Of a stretch of DNA of 64,000 bases, positions 10,790 to 21,689 are shown in pieces (position 1 is the stretch's first letter; each line of letters opens with the position of its first letter). The stretch comes from Tomocerus qinae (taxonomy: Eukaryota > Arthropoda > Collembola > Entomobryomorpha > Tomoceridae). A program made the position numbers and the translations under genes. The stretch lies in assembly GCA_020055645.1 (NCBI GenBank), contig CM034546.1:10974001-11038000 (forward strand), written 5' to 3'. The notes under the pieces were generated by a model. The model was not told the DNA's origin, ran no database searches, and was given only the letters and a program-made list of their open reading frames with translations.

Positions 10790-11400
10790 CATTCGTCAGC
10801 TGCAAAGGTATTTTATTTAGTTATGGTAATATTTAAGGAATGAGAGCACAGTCAAGGAAAAAGGACATCAGTCAAGGAAAGTAAAAACACAAATGCCCAA
10901 ATTTGCACATCTCTAAATGTTTAGACAACATTCATTATAGATAGTTTTAGATAGATACTTTGTTGCATTTCCTGCGGGCCATAGCCCATTTCACAAAATT
11001 CCAAAGATTCACAAAAAATATAATTTTAGGACTTAATAACAAGAAGATATTTAATTCTAAAGCTGTTTAAATAAAGCTGTTTTTTACCATTCCTTACCAA
11101 TTATACCATTTACCACCAATTTTTAGGTGGTGATAAATAACATTAAAAACCATTAAAAACCACTTACAGTCAGATCAGAAATGGATCGAACTCCATGCGA
11201 CATAAACGGCCGTCAAGCGGTTAGTTTTCTGAGTACTATACTTTATTATTCACCATTCACCAACATGAGAAATTGAGCTGTTGTTATGGTGATAATGAAT
11301 ATGTGCTCAGAAAACTAACCGCTTGACGGTCGTTTATGTCGCATGGAGTTCGATCCATTTCTGATCTGACTGTACGTGGTAAATGATATTTTTTACGCTG
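10790..11400 (+). repeat. diverged copy of the peptide-gene upstream repeat (R3), split by a MITE
   Basis: The outer parts match the sequence upstream of the peptide genes (about 45710-45900, 48250-48440, 54380-54570). Landmarks are a GTGACAACA-type word, CAGCTGC, TTTTTACCAT, the pair of TAGGTGGT-type words and AACCACTTAC-TGGTAAATG. The match is interrupted exactly by the foldback element at 11167-11372. No peptide exon follows, so only the flanking repeat is present. Confidence 0.5.
11167..11372. mobile_element. Tc1/mariner-type foldback MITE
   Basis: Inverted arms of about 67 bp begin CAGTCAGATCAGAAATGG and sit directly inside TA dinucleotides, giving the TACAGT termini usual for Tc1/mariner relatives. 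The arms differ at few positions, so it is fairly young. The interior is about 70 bp and also partly self-complementary. Confidence 0.7.
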
Positions 11401-11655
11401 GTCTATGTATGTTTGTCTGTTAGCACGCTAACTCCAAAACGTTTAAGATAATCGGTTCAAACTTTCGGCAAAGGTTTGGTTTTCTCCGCTACTTTTTTAC
11501 ATGCATTTGACATGGTTTGTTATATGTAGCTCAAAAATTAGATAACCCTATAGAAACGACTCGTATACTCTGAATTATTCAATAATACTACTTTAAGTTT
11601 GTCATTTCCGAAGTCACTCTGATCAAAGTAAAAACTAAAGAGAACGTATATTACA

Positions 11656-13629
11656 ATGTGTTCTACACATCCATTTATAACATTATTTTTTATTTTAATC
11701 ATCTTCAACAATTTCCACTCTTTTCGAAGTTTTTCATCTTACAGCAATTGTGATTTTAATATGATCACTTTCAATCAATCCGAGTGGCAGACAAACTTAA
11801 TGTTGTCCAACCAAAATGGCCAACCATGGACATTGGCCTCATCAGAATACAACAAAACTCTCTTCGGTCCAGATGAAAATAACTCCCGTGATCTATCGAA
11901 GAACTTGTGCACTGTGAACATTCTAATGGAGCCAGATCCCGATTCACATTATCTACACATACATGTAGGAAAAGAAATAAATCGTCAACATTCAACATTT
12001 ATCATCATCATTAAAGATGAATTGAAAAGGATGAATACGAAATGGGAATCAAGTCTCCTTAAACATTTGGTGGCTCCCCTGTTTGTATTTGAAATGGAAG
12101 GTGGGAATCAATATTCTGTGTACATTCCAATTCTCTACAATTCGGAAAGTGAGTCTTTGTCACTTCATCACATTGACAGAAAACTCAATGAAGATGAATG
12201 GGAAAGTATTTGGAATACTTTAAACGGGAATCTTCATGGGGTTAAAATAAAAGGATATTTAGCTAGCGTTGTTTCTACAAAGAGACGGATGCCAGAGTGC
12301 AAGGGAACAATCTACTCAACAATGAAAATTAACTACAATTGTCGAATGGATGTAAGAGCTGTTGAATTCATGGCTGAAAGATTGAACTTTACTGCAGTGT
12401 ATGCCAGTAAACATAATCTTTCGACAGCCAACGATCAGAAATATGGAGCCATTAACATGCTATCACAGAAATTGAATACTTATGATGTACCATGGAATGA
12501 AACTCTTTTCATCGAATACTTTCAAGAGTGGATACCCTATTACTGTGAACCAAACCCAAGATTCCTCGACATCCCGTTGACAGTTCTGATTCAAACTACA
12601 TTTGATAATTATTGCTGGTTGATGATAGTCTCTCTATTCCCGATTGCATTTTATGCTTTAGGCTTCAAAATTGCTTCTTTGTGCAAGAAGTTTGACTTCA
12701 TACTTGTATCTACTGTGGCTGTTCTGTTAAATCAACCTGTTCCCAATAAAAGGAGAAACATTTTGTTCTTGATAATTGTGTCCATGGGATTTATAATTTC
12801 TACTCAATATGGAACGTGGATAACAAGCGAGATTATTGCACCGCCTGACAGAAAACAATTCGCGGACTTAAAGGAAATTTTGGAAAATGACTTTAAACTG
12901 TTAGTTGAAAAAGACCAAAGACGGAGATGGAATAAACAGGAAATTAAATATTTTGGAAAATATAAAATTCTGGAGAAGAGATCGAGTATCTACATATTTG
13001 ACTGGCAACTTAATCCAACTTCCAACGACATAGAAATGGATTCCAATGCATTCACCTGGAAACTTTTGACCAACTTTTCAATGAAGTTATTTAATTTCAT
13101 CCGCAAAGTGGAAAGTCAGTACGTAGTGCCTTTAATACCATCAAAAGTGGCTTCTGACGGAGTTTGCATGACTGTAAAAGAAACAATCCGCAACGTACCA
13201 AATTCTTATCGATTCATAAATTCCTATCGTTACAAATTCCTATCGTATTTCCAATTTATTCAAGAGAAAGGCTTTTTAAAATATTTCAAGCAACAAGAAT
13301 ATTTCATATATCAATTACCGTATAAAAAGTCTCATTCTAAATTGCACCATAAAGAATTTCAAAGTGTCGCCGTAAGCCTGGCGATGAAGATTCACACTGT
13401 TTTCTTCGTTTGTGGATATTTCCTACTTGGCTGTTTTTTCACACTTTTTCTTGAATGCCTGTGGTACAGTAAAATTAACTTCAAAATACTCATTTTAGGC
13501 ATACAATCCAAATTTAAAAGCATTACTAAAGAGTTTCGAAAAGGAGATCGCGTATTTCCAGTTGCAACCGATGATGTAGCCACAAAATTATTGTGTAATA
13601 CACTAACATATCATTGCATAGTACATTAA
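11656..13629 (+). CDS. divergent ionotropic-receptor-like protein, intronless, 657 residues
   Basis: One long open frame with an N-terminal signal peptide (hydrophobic to about residue 20), a variable extracellular part with several N-x-S/T sites, and a degenerate glutamate-receptor-type channel core. By position these are TM1 at about 319-338 (starting CWLMIVSLFP), a pore-like segment at 346-361 (VAVLLNQPVP), and TM2 at about 368-390 running into the ITSEIIAPP motif. The second half of the ligand-binding lobe follows, with a last TM at about 577-603 (from MKIHTVFFV). Three close relatives lie in this window (14668, 23485 and minus strand 40613) and share the F-Y/S-x-N-C-x-F-N start, the NQNGQPWT-type block and ITSEIIAPP. 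Known IRs are chemosensory cation channels in sensory neuron dendrites; that role is inferred here. No amino-acid-binding residues of classical glutamate receptors are obvious, as in many divergent IRs. Confidence 0.8.
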   Translation: MCSTHPFITLFFILIIFNNFHSFRSFSSYSNCDFNMITFNQSEWQTNLMLSNQNGQPWTLASSEYNKTLFGPDENNSRDLSKNLCTVNILMEPDPDSHYLHIHVGKEINRQHSTFIIIIKDELKRMNTKWESSLLKHLVAPLFVFEMEGGNQYSVYIPILYNSESESLSLHHIDRKLNEDEWESIWNTLNGNLHGVKIKGYLASVVSTKRRMPECKGTIYSTMKINYNCRMDVRAVEFMAERLNFTAVYASKHNLSTANDQKYGAINMLSQKLNTYDVPWNETLFIEYFQEWIPYYCEPNPRFLDIPLTVLIQTTFDNYCWLMIVSLFPIAFYALGFKIASLCKKFDFILVSTVAVLLNQPVPNKRRNILFLIIVSMGFIISTQYGTWITSEIIAPPDRKQFADLKEILENDFKLLVEKDQRRRWNKQEIKYFGKYKILEKRSSIYIFDWQLNPTSNDIEMDSNAFTWKLLTNFSMKLFNFIRKVESQYVVPLIPSKVASDGVCMTVKETIRNVPNSYRFINSYRYKFLSYFQFIQEKGFLKYFKQQEYFIYQLPYKKSHSKLHHKEFQSVAVSLAMKIHTVFFVCGYFLLGCFFTLFLECLWYSKINFKILILGIQSKFKSITKEFRKGDRVFPVATDDVATKLLCNTLTYHCIVH

Positions 13630-14667
13630 GCCATGTGACATTAACAAATTAATCCAACATTTTGATACTAATAATTGATTTGCATATTTTTATTTATTTT
13701 TGCAGCAGGCAGAAATCTGAAATGTGGAGAAAAACGCTAACAGTTAAAAATATTATATTGAAATTAGTTGATATAAAATGTTAAAAAACATTTTAAATGA
13801 AGAAAGGTATTTATCTAAAAGTTTTATATGGCACGTACAAATAGAAATAAAACTTCTTAATACAACAGAGAAGAATATTATCAATACTAATTCAAGCAAT
13901 CAATTCAACCAATCCGGAATAAGAACCTATGTTTGTAGTTTCGCGTTCTTTATGTTCCTTAGAAACTTTAATTCAACAGAGAGCACATTTAACATTCTAT
14001 TTATCAGAAGCTTAATAGCTTATGGTAAGGCTTTAGCCTAAGCTCATCCAGAGTAATGCGAATGAATTGCATGTCACTATATGAGTATTGACAAATACCT
14101 ACTGACTATTTTATGCTGGGTATAGTGTGGTATTCAAACCAGAAAACGTAGAACTATAAAAAAATCATTGCTATACAGCCAAAGCTTTTGTGAAATATTT
14201 TTTGTTTTTTGTATTCATTTATATATTTATATTATTAATTTTAGTTTGTTTAGCTTGCTTGACTGAAGTCCTCTTTATACTTAAATATTACCGTAACTAA
14301 TTTTTATATAATGTACGCTCGCACATGGGATAAAATTCTTCTTTATTTTCTTTCTAATTAGTCAATATGGTTTGCTGGGATTTATTTATTTTTTGATATT
14401 GAAATTGAAAACTTGTCATTAAACGGACATTAAAAAGCCTTATTGCGTTTTTAACAAATTATAGTAACATATTATTATACATAATTATTCGACTACTCAA
14501 GCAGAGGTATTATTTTGATATTCACGGTATCTGAATGGGTTTTACTATAGTAACCATGCACAACTGTATATTAGCCATCCCTGGACAGAATAAGGTTTGC
14601 TGTCTGTCCCATCACTATTACATTTAGATAGATGGCCATAAGATTCCGGAGTGAAGTAAATTTCAAA
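13630..14667. other. intergenic sequence between two IR-like genes
   Basis: No supported gene. The frame 13778-14041 (87 codons) resembles nothing known to me. The ATG at 14632 is in frame with the next gene but precedes a poor signal peptide. Confidence 0.35.
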
Positions 14668-16530
14668 ATGAATATTTCTCAACTCGTTTTGGTTTTTTTA
14701 ATTGTTAAGGGCACCCAAAGCATCCGCAGTTTACCATTTTATAAAAATTGTGAATTCAACCTGATTGTATTTAAACAATCTGTCTGGACAACGAAGTTTT
14801 TGTTGGCAAATCAAAATTCACAACCCTGGACCATTGCTTCGTACAATTACAATAAGGAACTGTTTAAACGAGATGAGAGTAACCCACGTGATTTATCAAA
14901 CAATTTGTGCAGTTTGAATATTCTTATGGAACCGAATATCTGGCTTGACGTTTTACTAGTTACCTATTTTGGACAAGAAATTAACCGACTCTCTTCTACA
15001 TTCCTAATTGTCCAAGATAGGAGCAAAATTGAAACGCGATTTCAACAATGGCAATTAATGCTCAGGTATGAGTTGTCAAGTCCTCTTTTCATATTGGTAA
15101 TTGATAATGCTACTCACTATTCAGTCAAGACGGGACATCTATACAAACAAAGAATATTCGTTGCAGATATTGAAATCGTGGGTGAAAACTGGGAAAGAGT
15201 TTGGTATTCTTTGAATGGACATCTACATGGAATAAAAATTGCAGGAATTCAAAAAGATTTCCCTTTCGGTTACGCTGCTTCAAACCCAATTTGCAAAAAC
15301 TCTGTATACCATGCTCTGAAAAAAAGAAATCGTCCTTGTAGCTTTAAAAGCAGAGCAATAGAATTATTGGCCGATGGACTAAATTTCACTGCAATTTATG
15401 CACGGCATTTCAAACTATTAAATTCAGAACTACATCATGGAGTCATAAAACTGTTGGGTACATATGAGGGACTCCACTCATACGTCTGGGATGCAACGAC
15501 ATTCATTGAGTACTATGAAGATGAGATTCCATTCTACTGCGAACCATCCCCGAATTTCCACGACGTCCCTCTGTCCGTGTTGATTCAGAATACATTTGAT
15601 CTTCCCTGCTGGCTCCTCATCTTCTCTCTTTTCCCACTTTCATTTTTAATTTTATCTTCTGGGTTTATGAATTTCTCACCATCTAAAAAATTAGAATGGA
15701 TTTTGATGACCTTGGCAGCTGTTCTTTTAGATCAGGGAGTTGCCTATAACAGAAAAAGGAGTGTGATATTTTTGGTAGTAATAACCACGGGATTCGGAAT
15801 TACTACTCTCTATAGTCAGTGGATAACAAGTGAAATCATTGCACCGCCAGATACAAAAATATTCAACGATTTCAAGGATCTCATTGAAAATGATTACAAA
15901 CTGTTGTCCATTATAGACAGAAGAATAAATGTAGAGGAAAACAAAACTCAATATTTTGTTAGGTACAAAATGTTGGAAAGGATGAATTCAAGTATTTATA
16001 TTCATGACCGTCGAATTGAAACGTCAACCGCTAGTAACAAAGAACAACTGATATTTAATATAGTAACCAACTATTCTATGAAGATATTTAGTATGACTAA
16101 TAGACAATATGGAATGTATTCCTTGGCCAGAAGTTCAAAATTATATTCTTCTGATGGGCATTGCATGACAACATTGCATGACACTTCAGTTACATTGCCA
16201 AAGTTTTATACATTTTTGGGATCCAACCGTCACAAATTTCTAGCTTATTTCCAACAGATGTTTGAGAAAGGACTTTTAATAATTTTGAAAGAGCAGTTTG
16301 AGTTTAGTGGCCATCTGCAAGGTAAACAATTCAATGCAAAAATGAAATTTGAAGAAAATCAGCCCGTAGCGATTAACTTAAAAATGAAAATTCACACGAT
16401 TTTTATTTTGTATGGATATCTCATTTTCGGTACTTTTATATCATTTTGCATGGAAATTTTATGGTTGAAAATAATCCCTTTCTCTGGTATTGAAGATTGT
16501 TTTAAGACAAAGGTTGAAGAATTTTATTAA
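14668..16530 (+). CDS. divergent ionotropic-receptor-like protein, intronless, 620 residues
   Basis: I place the start at the ATG at 14668, because the residues that follow (MNISQLVLVFLIVKG) make a clean signal peptide; the upstream in-frame ATG at 14632 would add twelve mostly polar residues first. The layout is that of the gene at 11656: a cysteine-containing extracellular start with F-Y-K-N-C-E-F-N, a NQNSQPWT block, TM1 at about 312 (CWLLIFSLFPLSF), pore-like segment at 344 (LAAVLLDQGV), TM2 from about 364 into ITSEIIAPP, and the last TM from about 572 (MKIHTIFILYGY). It is closest to the damaged gene at 23485, with long identical stretches around TM1. It is probably a membrane chemoreceptor channel; no ligand can be named. 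Confidence 0.8.
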   Translation: MNISQLVLVFLIVKGTQSIRSLPFYKNCEFNLIVFKQSVWTTKFLLANQNSQPWTIASYNYNKELFKRDESNPRDLSNNLCSLNILMEPNIWLDVLLVTYFGQEINRLSSTFLIVQDRSKIETRFQQWQLMLRYELSSPLFILVIDNATHYSVKTGHLYKQRIFVADIEIVGENWERVWYSLNGHLHGIKIAGIQKDFPFGYAASNPICKNSVYHALKKRNRPCSFKSRAIELLADGLNFTAIYARHFKLLNSELHHGVIKLLGTYEGLHSYVWDATTFIEYYEDEIPFYCEPSPNFHDVPLSVLIQNTFDLPCWLLIFSLFPLSFLILSSGFMNFSPSKKLEWILMTLAAVLLDQGVAYNRKRSVIFLVVITTGFGITTLYSQWITSEIIAPPDTKIFNDFKDLIENDYKLLSIIDRRINVEENKTQYFVRYKMLERMNSSIYIHDRRIETSTASNKEQLIFNIVTNYSMKIFSMTNRQYGMYSLARSSKLYSSDGHCMTTLHDTSVTLPKFYTFLGSNRHKFLAYFQQMFEKGLLIILKEQFEFSGHLQGKQFNAKMKFEENQPVAINLKMKIHTIFILYGYLIFGTFISFCMEILWLKIIPFSGIEDCFKTKVEEFY

Positions 16531-17132
16531 AAAATTGTTTTCAGAAAGATAATTATACAAAATACGACGATAAAGATTTTCTTAACCAACCTTTTCCCAA
16601 TTTCACTTCTTAATGTTGGATGTTGAATAATTCTTGCATTAAGTTAGGTAGAATGAAAATATATTTATTAAATTCAATTCTAATTTAACATACAAAGGGG
16701 AAACAAAAATGAAAAATTATTTCAAAGTTAATGTTGATGGAGTGTAACCAGTGTTCTGCAACTTAGTTTCATCTTAGCCAAATAATTTAAAAAATTAAAA
16801 ATTGCAAAATTAAAGCATCATTAGAGATATTCATTTTTCTAAAACAAAAGAAGAATAACAATGAATCATGACGAGAACATGCAATGCAGTAAAATACGAA
16901 ATAAACTGGAAAATTTAGAAAAATTTCATCAACCTTTAGCTTTAAATTGCTATAATACCTAAAACAAATTGAAATTACTGATAATGTGTCGGCGTTAACT
17001 TTTATGGTTAAATGTCACATTGTATGATTATTAGAACAACTTTACATTTAAAAGAGTTAGAGATTAGAAAAAGGTTAGACTTTCCTAAACAACTTGTACT
17101 TATTACACCATGACCATACTATTTAAATGATT
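16531..17132. other. intergenic sequence, no gene supported
   Basis: AT-rich sequence between the IR-like gene and the 3' tail of the minus-strand LINE. Nothing else seen. Confidence 0.4.
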
Positions 17133-17288
17133 TATTTATTTATTTATTTATTTCATTACAAGATATTGCCCTTAAATTAAGGTCGTTATAATACCAGGAT
17201 ACAAGCAGGTTAATACTATTAGCAATAGTATTACAATTACATTTATGGTAGTGGACAATTAATACAAAAACAACATATTGGTATAGAT

Positions 17289-17750
17289 TTAAATTAATCC
17301 CATAGCTACCTCTTCAATACAAGAGTAGTTAAGGTCACTGTCAATAGGTATACATTCTTCAGTTTGTTTCTGTAGCAGGAACCGTTTCACATTTTTTTTA
17401 AAGCTAACTATACTTGTAGAATTACGTAAGTCTTCAGGTAGGCTATACCATAGGTTAATGCTGGAGTACTTAAAAGTTCGTTTAAATGTTTCAGACTTTC
17501 CCACATATTGTGGTCGCGCAAAAGTATTAGCCCTTGTGGTAATAGTATTAACATTATCAATATCAAGGTAATTACTAAAGTATGGAGGGCATGTGTTGTT
17601 ATACATATTATACGTAAGCTTAAGTACCTCTAACTTATATAGATTATTTGGGAATAACCATTTTAACTGTTCAGTAATATCTAGTTTAACACAATCATAC
17701 TTGCCGTATCCTAGTACAAAACGACCCAGTCGTCTCACAAGCTTTTCCAA
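17289..17750 (-). CDS. LINE ORF2, C-terminal region, out of frame with the rest
   Basis: This 153-residue frame follows the reverse transcriptase on the minus strand. It ends in the conserved tail seen in CR1/Jockey polymerases: S-I-N-L-W-Y-S-L-P, then L-R-N-S-T-S and F-K-K-N-V-K-R-F-L-L. It is separated from ORF2 by a stop and a frame change near 17750-17757, so the copy has one clear break and is probably dead. The listed first codon is not ATG (TTG); it is the continuation of ORF2, not a separate gene. Confidence 0.7.
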   Translation of the reverse strand: MEKLVRRLGRFVLGYGKYDCVKLDITEQLKWLFPNNLYKLEVLKLTYNMYNNTCPPYFSNYLDIDNVNTITTRANTFARPQYVGKSETFKRTFKYSSINLWYSLPEDLRNSTSIVSFKKNVKRFLLQKQTEECIPIDSDLNYSCIEEVAMGLI

Positions 17751-17755
17751 TAAAT

Positions 17756-20140
17756 TTATATTTTATTTTGGAGCAGTCCCCACATACAGCACATATATCT
17801 GATAATAGGCATTAAATTCTCATTTACAATAGCTGTACGGTTTAAGATGGATATATATGGCTGCAAGGTATACATAGACCAGATTATTGAATTACACCTA
17901 CGGTTAATATTACATGTTTCTAGAGTCCATTGTAGACTCGAGTCAATTGTTAAACCTAAACATTTAATCTTATCGACAGATTTTACAGTAATGTTATTGA
18001 CCGTAAAACTAAGTGCCCCTAATGAACTAACAACATGTGGTCTACCAACAACCATGAATTGCGTTTTGTCTACATTTAATTCCATCCTATTGCTGACCAT
18101 CCAATCTAATTCACTCAGCATATCTTCTTCAATTGAGTGAAGAAGTGCTGCTATATTATCCGGAGGTCCAGCAATAGCCATGGAAGTGTCGTCAGCAAAT
18201 AAAATACTAAAGCTATTTCTTATCACTAAAGGCAGGTCATTAATATATAATGAGAATAGAACAGGTCCTAAAATACTACCTTGAGGGACTCCTAAAGATG
18301 TGTATCCTATCTCTGAAATATTGTCACCATCAACATACACAAATTGTCCTCTATTTTCGAGATAAGATGAGAACCAGTGCGGATCAATACCATAAAATTG
18401 TAACTTATTTAATAGAAGTTTTCTACAAACCTTATCAAAAGCTTTACTTAGGTCTAGTGATAATAGTAAACACACATTACCATTATCAATGCTACTATAT
18501 AAATAGTCCGTTAATGCTATTTGTGCATGGACTGTAGAGTGTTTAGACCTAAAACCAAATTGTTGCTTACATAGTACATCATCATCGTTAAGATATTCAG
18601 TTAGATTAATACATACACATTTTTCCATTAGCTTCAGTAGAATAGTTTGATTACTAATTGGACGTAGGTCTTTAGGTAAAGTCACAATAGGTAGTTTAGG
18701 AGAGGGTAGTATCTTAGAGACTTTAAGGATATCAGGTATGGATCCACTACTTAAACACTGATTAATAATATCTAATAATTCTAGATAAACATTAGGAGAG
18801 GATATCATATAACTTAACATAGAAGCTGATATTCCCATGCCATCACACAATGTACCTTTAGTGTTTTTAAGGCAGTTCCATGCTTTGAATAAACACATTG
18901 AGTTAGTAGTTGTTACTATAAATTTGCTTTGAACATTTGAAATATCTTTAAACATATCAGGCATTTGTGGGTAAGTATAAGTGGAGTTATACGTACTAAT
19001 ATTGATAAAATAATTATTGATATCATTAGCTGGCAGTGTAACTTTATTATTATTTTTTGGCTTAATGTTAACTAGTGCTTTGATACCTTTAGTAGGCCCT
19101 AACTTTTCTATTGTGTTGTTGACATATTCTTTCGTGTCATTATGTACTAGTGCTTTAAATTGTTTCTTAAGTACTATGTAATTACTAATATTATCGCTTG
19201 TTGGTAATTTACACTGAAGTTTATAGGCTTTATCTCTATGTGCTTTACATTTTAGTGTGGCTTTAGATAAGGACAATTTTTTAGGGTATTTAATAAAAGA
19301 CTTAGTAACTACTGGAGCAACGGTATCATAAATATTTACAATCTTATCACAAAATGAAGAAACCCTAGATTCAATATCCAGAAAATTCTCTGGGTTAAAT
19401 TTAGTTCCTACTACCTCTTCAGCTAGTACACTAAAGTTTATGGCTTTATAATTACGAAATGTTGTAGTCGTTTTTAGACGTTTCTCTTTTCTTATTCTGA
19501 TGGTGGATGTCACTAACTTATGATCTGATAAATATGGATCCGATACCTGTACTGTGTTAACAAATCGATCCTCATTACTGATAAAGAGGTCAAGAATAGA
19601 ATCTTTTCTGGTTGGAACATGTACATATTGATTCAAATTGTAGCTGTCTAGTATGTGTTGAAACTTATCGTAGACTGAACTATACTTTAAGTTGAAATCA
19701 CCATGGATGAAGATTGTCTTATTTAATGAGCATAATTCCGAGAATATGTGGTCAAAACTAGTCATGTCATTACTGATACAATCTTTAGAATAATCAGGGG
19801 CACGGTATATAATGAGGACAATAAAAGATTTAAAGAATTTATATTGTACAGTAAGGGCTAGATATTCAACATTGGAATTTATAATAAGGTCAGGTGAACA
19901 CTTAAAGTTATATGGTGTACATTTATAGGTATCATTTACAAAAGCTCCAACTCCACCACCACCATTTTTATAAATAGATTGCCTGTCATTGCGATAAAAA
20001 GTATAGTTAGGTATAGTTAGAGGGGTTATCAGTTCATTTAGAATGGTTTCGCTAATACATAAAATATCAATGTCATTATCATTAATTAACACTGAGACAA
20101 GAAATATTTTATTTTGTAATGCACGAATGTTTATGTGTGC
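17756..20140 (-). CDS. LINE ORF2: AP-type endonuclease plus reverse transcriptase
   Basis: The first ATG in frame is at 20092, but the conserved endonuclease start (I-N-I-R-A-L-Q-N-K, then I-D-I-L-C-I-S-E-T) begins upstream at about 20130, in a frame that overlaps the end of ORF1. ORF2 is therefore probably reached by re-initiation or frameshifting. Endonuclease motifs seen are S-E-T, G-D-F-N (near residue 130 from the ATG) and the closing S-D-H-K. Reverse transcriptase motifs are Q-F-G-F-R-S-K-H-S, S-L-D-L-S-K-A-F-D, G-V-P-Q-G-S-I-L-G-P and the catalytic F-A-D-D. The downstream thumb and C-terminal part are cut off by a break near 17756. Function: nicks target DNA and copies element RNA at the nick. 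Confidence 0.8.
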   Translation of the reverse strand, partial: AHINIRALQNKIFLVSVLINDNDIDILCISETILNELITPLTIPNYTFYRNDRQSIYKNGGGGVGAFVNDTYKCTPYNFKCSPDLIINSNVEYLALTVQYKFFKSFIVLIIYRAPDYSKDCISNDMTSFDHIFSELCSLNKTIFIHGDFNLKYSSVYDKFQHILDSYNLNQYVHVPTRKDSILDLFISNEDRFVNTVQVSDPYLSDHKLVTSTIRIRKEKRLKTTTTFRNYKAINFSVLAEEVVGTKFNPENFLDIESRVSSFCDKIVNIYDTVAPVVTKSFIKYPKKLSLSKATLKCKAHRDKAYKLQCKLPTSDNISNYIVLKKQFKALVHNDTKEYVNNTIEKLGPTKGIKALVNIKPKNNNKVTLPANDINNYFINISTYNSTYTYPQMPDMFKDISNVQSKFIVTTTNSMCLFKAWNCLKNTKGTLCDGMGISASMLSYMISSPNVYLELLDIINQCLSSGSIPDILKVSKILPSPKLPIVTLPKDLRPISNQTILLKLMEKCVCINLTEYLNDDDVLCKQQFGFRSKHSTVHAQIALTDYLYSSIDNGNVCLLLSLDLSKAFDKVCRKLLLNKLQFYGIDPHWFSSYLENRGQFVYVDGDNISEIGYTSLGVPQGSILGPVLFSLYINDLPLVIRNSFSILFADDTSMAIAGPPDNIAALLHSIEEDMLSELDWMVSNRMELNVDKTQFMVVGRPHVVSSLGALSFTVNNITVKSVDKIKCLGLTIDSSLQWTLETCNINRRCNSIIWSMYTLQPYISILNRTAIVNENLMPIIRYMCCMWGLLQNKI

Positions 20141-21003
20141 TATGGATAAGTCATTTGAGTTTGACTTTGCTGAAAAAGGTTAGACTTCTTACGCATTGTG
20201 ATATTCTTATCATTAACAGTAGGTAACGGAGAGTTAACAATGTCTATTTCAGTGGTATTATTATGGGGAGCATTGGAAGTGGAAGGTATAGATTTATAAT
20301 TAGTTTCAGTAGTTACATTATTCATACTAACATTAACAGGTTTAGTGCTATGTCTAGTTTCACCATCTCTCTGTAGTTTTTTATCAATAATCTGCTGTTT
20401 AGAAAGGTCTGGATTAATATAAATATGACCGTACTTAGAGTGACCTTTGAGTTTATAGGATGATAGAAGGACCTTTCTGCGTTCAGTTAAGCTTGTAAAT
20501 GTGAGCTTTATGACACTGTTTCCATTATGTGTAAGTACAAGGATATCCTTTACACACCCTATATTACAGTTTAATATATGCAGGATGTCAGCTATTTCAT
20601 GTGCCGGTATGTACTCTCTATTTGTAGATGATAGGTCTAACCCTCTAACTATAGTATTATATTTACGTGACTCAGTTTCATGCTTTTGTTCTAGTTTCAA
20701 AATTTTTTTCGAATTTGTATTGATATCATTAGTCATAATATCTAGTTGATCAGAAACATCCTCAGTATCATTCCTATCTAAGTTTTTAAACTTATTTTCC
20801 AGAGAGAGTAAACGAGCATGGAGAGAAGGCATAGAAATATTTGCTAATTTACATTCATTACATACCCACAAGTAGTTAGAAAAATTTTTGACAAAACCTG
20901 GTGCACAGCTGTGGTGATAAATATTATTGCAGAATCCACAGTGTACTCCTCCATTTACATCATCCAGGCATAAAGTACATTTTGTAATGCAATCCTTTTC
21001 CAT
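20140..21003 (-). CDS. LINE ORF1 protein with PHD-type zinc finger
   Basis: I start at the ATG at 21003, just before the first zinc ligands, in preference to the upstream in-frame ATG at 21078. Residues about 5-55 make a C4HC3-like finger: CxxC, then C-G-F-C, Y-H-H-S-C and W-V-C-N-E-C. A coiled-coil-like stretch follows (L-H-A-R-L-L-S-L-E-N-K), then a domain with I-V-R-G-L and K-L-T-F-T-S that resembles the RNA-binding region of CR1-type ORF1 proteins. The C-terminal part is Ser/Thr/Asn-rich. Its end overlaps the start of the ORF2 frame near 20140-20150. It probably binds element RNA in the retrotransposition particle. Confidence 0.7.
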   Translation of the reverse strand: MEKDCITKCTLCLDDVNGGVHCGFCNNIYHHSCAPGFVKNFSNYLWVCNECKLANISMPSLHARLLSLENKFKNLDRNDTEDVSDQLDIMTNDINTNSKKILKLEQKHETESRKYNTIVRGLDLSSTNREYIPAHEIADILHILNCNIGCVKDILVLTHNGNSVIKLTFTSLTERRKVLLSSYKLKGHSKYGHIYINPDLSKQQIIDKKLQRDGETRHSTKPVNVSMNNVTTETNYKSIPSTSNAPHNNTTEIDIVNSPLPTVNDKNITMRKKSNLFQQSQTQMTYP

Positions 21004-21689
21004 AATTGAGTAGACACTGTGCACTGGATAGATAGTAGTAATTGTAATAATAGTAAAACTACTTACAGAGTTCAACACATAAGAGTCCCATTAACACTTA
21101 TAGTACACACTTAAAAATTAGCACTTATTTAATTATATTATTGGTTCCGAGATAGTCCGATCACAGAAATACTAAAAACCAAATAAATAGTAGCACTGGT
21201 AGGTAATAAAAATGTGTAATAATACTATTATAAAAGTAGCACAATGACAAGGTTCATGGCTTTAGTATGGTAGCCAGAAAACCGTAATTGTGTAGATAAA
21301 TCTACACCAAAAAAAAAGAGGGCCAGAAACTGAATACCAAGATTGGTACAGTTACCCTCAACCCGTTTAGTCCAGAGCCGGATGTATAGATATATATAGA
21401 TTATACACAATACACAGAATATTTTGTGTCAATTCTAACATACCAGATTCAAGAAGGACGACACGTACTATTTAGTAGAACAGGAAATAATTATTAGATT
21501 AGGTAGTATTTACTTAGCTCACGTTTACAAATTGAATGCAAGCAATGAATGCATACAAAAATATTGAGGTAGAGCCCTTCACTTTTGGAGACCCTTACAC
21601 CTCGGACTGCTGGACTAAACTGATATTCGGGTGACCCTTATAAAGCAATAAATTTATCAAGGGTAAAGAAAATTATATCATTAGTTGTG

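Larger units (their letters stand above)
17133..21640 (-). mobile_element. near-full-length LINE of the CR1/Jockey group, minus strand
   Basis: Read on the minus strand the element has a 5' UTR (from about 21640), ORF1 with a PHD-type zinc finger, ORF2 with endonuclease and reverse transcriptase, a C-terminal piece, and a 3' end of tandem AAAT units (17133-17155) in place of a plain poly-A. Such short-repeat tails are typical of CR1/Jockey-type LINEs. The 5' limit is set where the R1 head (TAAAGCAATAAATTTA, about 21642) and repeat R2 begin. About 4.5 kb. I found no clear target duplication. Confidence 0.75.
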
